Below, piece by piece: positions 24,024 to 25,234 of a stretch of DNA of 25,234 bases; the stretch's first letter is position 1; each line of letters starts with the position of its first letter. This stretch comes from an uncultured Muribaculaceae bacterium (GTDB lineage Bacteria > Bacteroidota > Bacteroidia > Bacteroidales > Muribaculaceae): the NCBI GenBank assembly GCA_948788915.1, contig CAQFOZ010000031.1, forward strand, positions 1-25,234. Direction: 5' to 3'. The notes beneath the pieces were generated by a model. That model worked only from the letters and a program-made list of their open reading frames with translations, ran no database searches and was not told where the DNA came from. A program made the translations under genes and the position numbers.

Positions 24024-24031
24024 TATTTTTG
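24024..24031 (+). promoter_or_regulatory. Candidate -7 box for pfkA
   Basis: TATTTTTG matches the Bacteroidetes TAnnTTTG box exactly. No TTTG is seen about 19 bp upstream, so this is a partial promoter. It would start transcription near 24037 and give a leader of about 78 nt. Confidence 0.4.
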
Positions 24032-24114
24032 TACCGTGTAGTTGTTATTACTATTGATCTACTTAAACAGTTTCTAAGAAACTTTTACTCCTAAAACCCA
24101 AAAACAATCAGGTT

Positions 24115-25095
24115 ATGAGCAATATTAAATCATTGGGAATACTCACCTCCGGAGGCGATGCCCCGGGGATGAACGCAGCCATCCGTGCTGTGACACGCGC
24201 CGGTATATTCGCCGGATTCAAGGTATACGGAATCTATCGCGGCTATAAAGGTCTGATTGCCGATGAAATCGAGGAATTCAGCACACAGAATGTCTCAAAC
24301 ATTATACAGCGTGGCGGAACAATACTGAAGACAGCTCGCTGCAAAGAGTTCCAGACACCGGAGGGCAGACAGTGCGCCTACGACGTCATGAAACGCCATA
24401 ATATAGATTCCCTTGTAGTGATAGGCGGAGACGGCTCGCTGACAGGTGCACGTATATTCGGGAACGAGTTCTCCGTACCTATCGTGGGTCTTCCGGGAAC
24501 CATAGACAATGACCTCTACGGCACTGACACTACCATAGGATACGACACGGCACTGAATACTATCATGGAATGTGTCGACAAGATACGCGATACCGCCACA
24601 TCTCATGAGCGGCTGTTCTTTATTGAGGTTATGGGACGAGACGCAGGATTCCTGGCACTGAACGGTGCTATTGCCGCCGGTGCCGAGGCTGCAATAATTC
24701 CAGAGATCTCGACACAGGTTGACCAGCTTTCCGAACTTATTAAGAATGGATTCCGCAAATCAAAAAACTCATCGATAGTCCTTGTGGCAGAATCGCCTAT
24801 CACAGGCGGAGCCATGGGTCTCGCCCAGCGCGTGAAGGAGGAATATCCGGAATATGATGTCCGCGTATCCATCCTCGGTCACCTTCAGCGTGGCGGTTCT
24901 CCGACAGCACACGACCGCATCCTGGCATCCCGTATGGGAGCTGCCGCCATTGACGCATTGCTTGACGACCAGCGCAATGTAATGATCGGTATAAAGAACG
25001 ACGAAATATGCTATGTTCCTTTCACCAAGGCCATCAAAAACGACAAGCCGATCAATGAGGAACTGATGTCGACTCTGCGCCGCTTGTCGATATAA
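24115..25095 (+). CDS. pfkA: ATP-dependent 6-phosphofructokinase
   Basis: Phosphofructokinase commits fructose 6-phosphate to glycolysis. The 326-residue protein is of the bacterial ATP-dependent type. It has GGDAPGMNAAIRA (13-25), the ATP-binding IGGDGSLTGA (103-112; the Gly after GGD fits ATP rather than pyrophosphate use), the catalytic GTIDNDLYGTD with Asp131, MGRDAGFLAL, and the substrate loop LGHLQRGGSPTAHDR. It is followed by 88 bp of intergenic DNA and a tRNA gene. Confidence 0.97.
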   Translation: MSNIKSLGILTSGGDAPGMNAAIRAVTRAGIFAGFKVYGIYRGYKGLIADEIEEFSTQNVSNIIQRGGTILKTARCKEFQTPEGRQCAYDVMKRHNIDSLVVIGGDGSLTGARIFGNEFSVPIVGLPGTIDNDLYGTDTTIGYDTALNTIMECVDKIRDTATSHERLFFIEVMGRDAGFLALNGAIAAGAEAAIIPEISTQVDQLSELIKNGFRKSKNSSIVLVAESPITGGAMGLAQRVKEEYPEYDVRVSILGHLQRGGSPTAHDRILASRMGAAAIDALLDDQRNVMIGIKNDEICYVPFTKAIKNDKPINEELMSTLRRLSI

Positions 25096-25104
25096 TTTGA
25101 AAAT

Positions 25105-25138
25105 GGTAAATATTCAAATTTAATTTATACTTACTTAT
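25105..25138 (+). repeat. Degenerate solo copy of the element-1 end motif
   Basis: GGTAAATATTCAAATTTAAT, then TTATACTTACTTATT, matches the central and right part of the motif at 16207 (TTCAAATTT, TTTATACTTACTT). It lies 9 bp after pfkA and just before the tRNA promoter. Confidence 0.5.
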
Positions 25139-25141
25139 TAT

Positions 25142-25172
25142 TTTGCGGATTGGAATTTTATTTTTAATTTTG
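25142..25172 (+). promoter_or_regulatory. Promoter of tRNA-Tyr
   Basis: TTTG at 25142-25145, a 19-bp spacer and TAATTTTG at 25165-25172 form a perfect Bacteroidetes promoter. Transcription should begin near 25178, a few bases before the tRNA. The -33 box falls inside the left arm of a perfect 10-bp inverted repeat, TTTTGCGGAT (25141-25150) with ATCCGCAAAA (25174-25183). Confidence 0.75.
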
Positions 25173-25183
25173 CATCCGCAAAA

Positions 25184-25234
25184 GGGCGAATACCAGAGTG
25201 GCCAAATGGGGCAGACTGTAAATCTGCTGGCTTA
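25184..25234 (+). tRNA. tRNA-Tyr (GTA), 3' part cut by window end
   Basis: The 5' acceptor strand GGGCGAA (25184-25190) is followed by TA, a D-arm CCAGAGTGGCCAAATGG, and a perfect anticodon stem GCAGA / TCTGC around the loop CTGTAAA, with anticodon GTA at 25218-25220. The D-arm and anticodon arm closely match bacterial tRNA-Tyr (a class II tRNA with a long variable arm). The variable arm, T-arm and 3' acceptor strand lie outside the window. Confidence 0.9.

Noticed and set aside
25105..25234. tRNA attachment site of an integrated element
   Set aside because: tRNA genes are common integration targets, but no integrase is present and the 3' end of the tRNA, where an att site would lie, is outside the window.

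Overview
The window looks like part of a Bacteroidales chromosome; a Muribaculaceae-like gut lineage is my guess from protein style only. Supporting signs are Bacteroidetes-type promoters (TTTG, 19 bp, TAnnTTTG) before the tRNA-Tyr and a lipoprotein gene, a type IX secretion sorting domain, BACON-like lipoproteins, a TPR-membrane-HTH regulator, and a 6-phosphofructokinase and uracil phosphoribosyltransferase typical of the phylum.

Layout. (1) 169-4319, plus strand: sufB, phoH and a TPR/HTH regulator are packed with 1-nt gaps and read as one operon. (2) 4320-18423, plus strand: an accessory island. It starts with an intergenic stretch holding four 11-bp tandem repeats. It then has a small secreted protein, a mini-protein with one YD motif and a type IX sorting domain, and a 2080-residue SpvB/FG-GAP/Rhs protein whose C-terminus is a GIY-YIG-type nuclease. 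Two overlapping paralogous immunity-like genes and one unrecognised gene follow. The island ends with a near-mirror set of envelope genes: outer-membrane barrel, BACON-like lipoprotein, orphan lipoprotein, BACON-like lipoprotein, outer-membrane barrel. The intergenic DNA here is full of palindromes: two MITE-like inverted-repeat elements, solo copies of one element's end, and a repeated hairpin pair that also occurs near the island's right edge. (3) 18424-23999, minus strand: a compact housekeeping operon, ribF-upp-recF-DUF721(DciA-like)-thioesterase-kdsD-TPR-ribH, opening and closing with flavin genes. (4) 24115-25234, plus strand: pfkA, then a tRNA-Tyr cut by the window edge.

How the parts work together. 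The island is best read as a polymorphic-toxin locus: a Sec-exported Rhs shell carrying a nuclease tip, followed by its probable immunity genes and by envelope proteins of unknown role. The Rhs shell has balanced base composition, whereas the toxin tip and immunity genes are AT-rich, which fits modular exchange of the tip and immunity genes. No transposase, integrase, type VI secretion gene or CRISPR array is visible.
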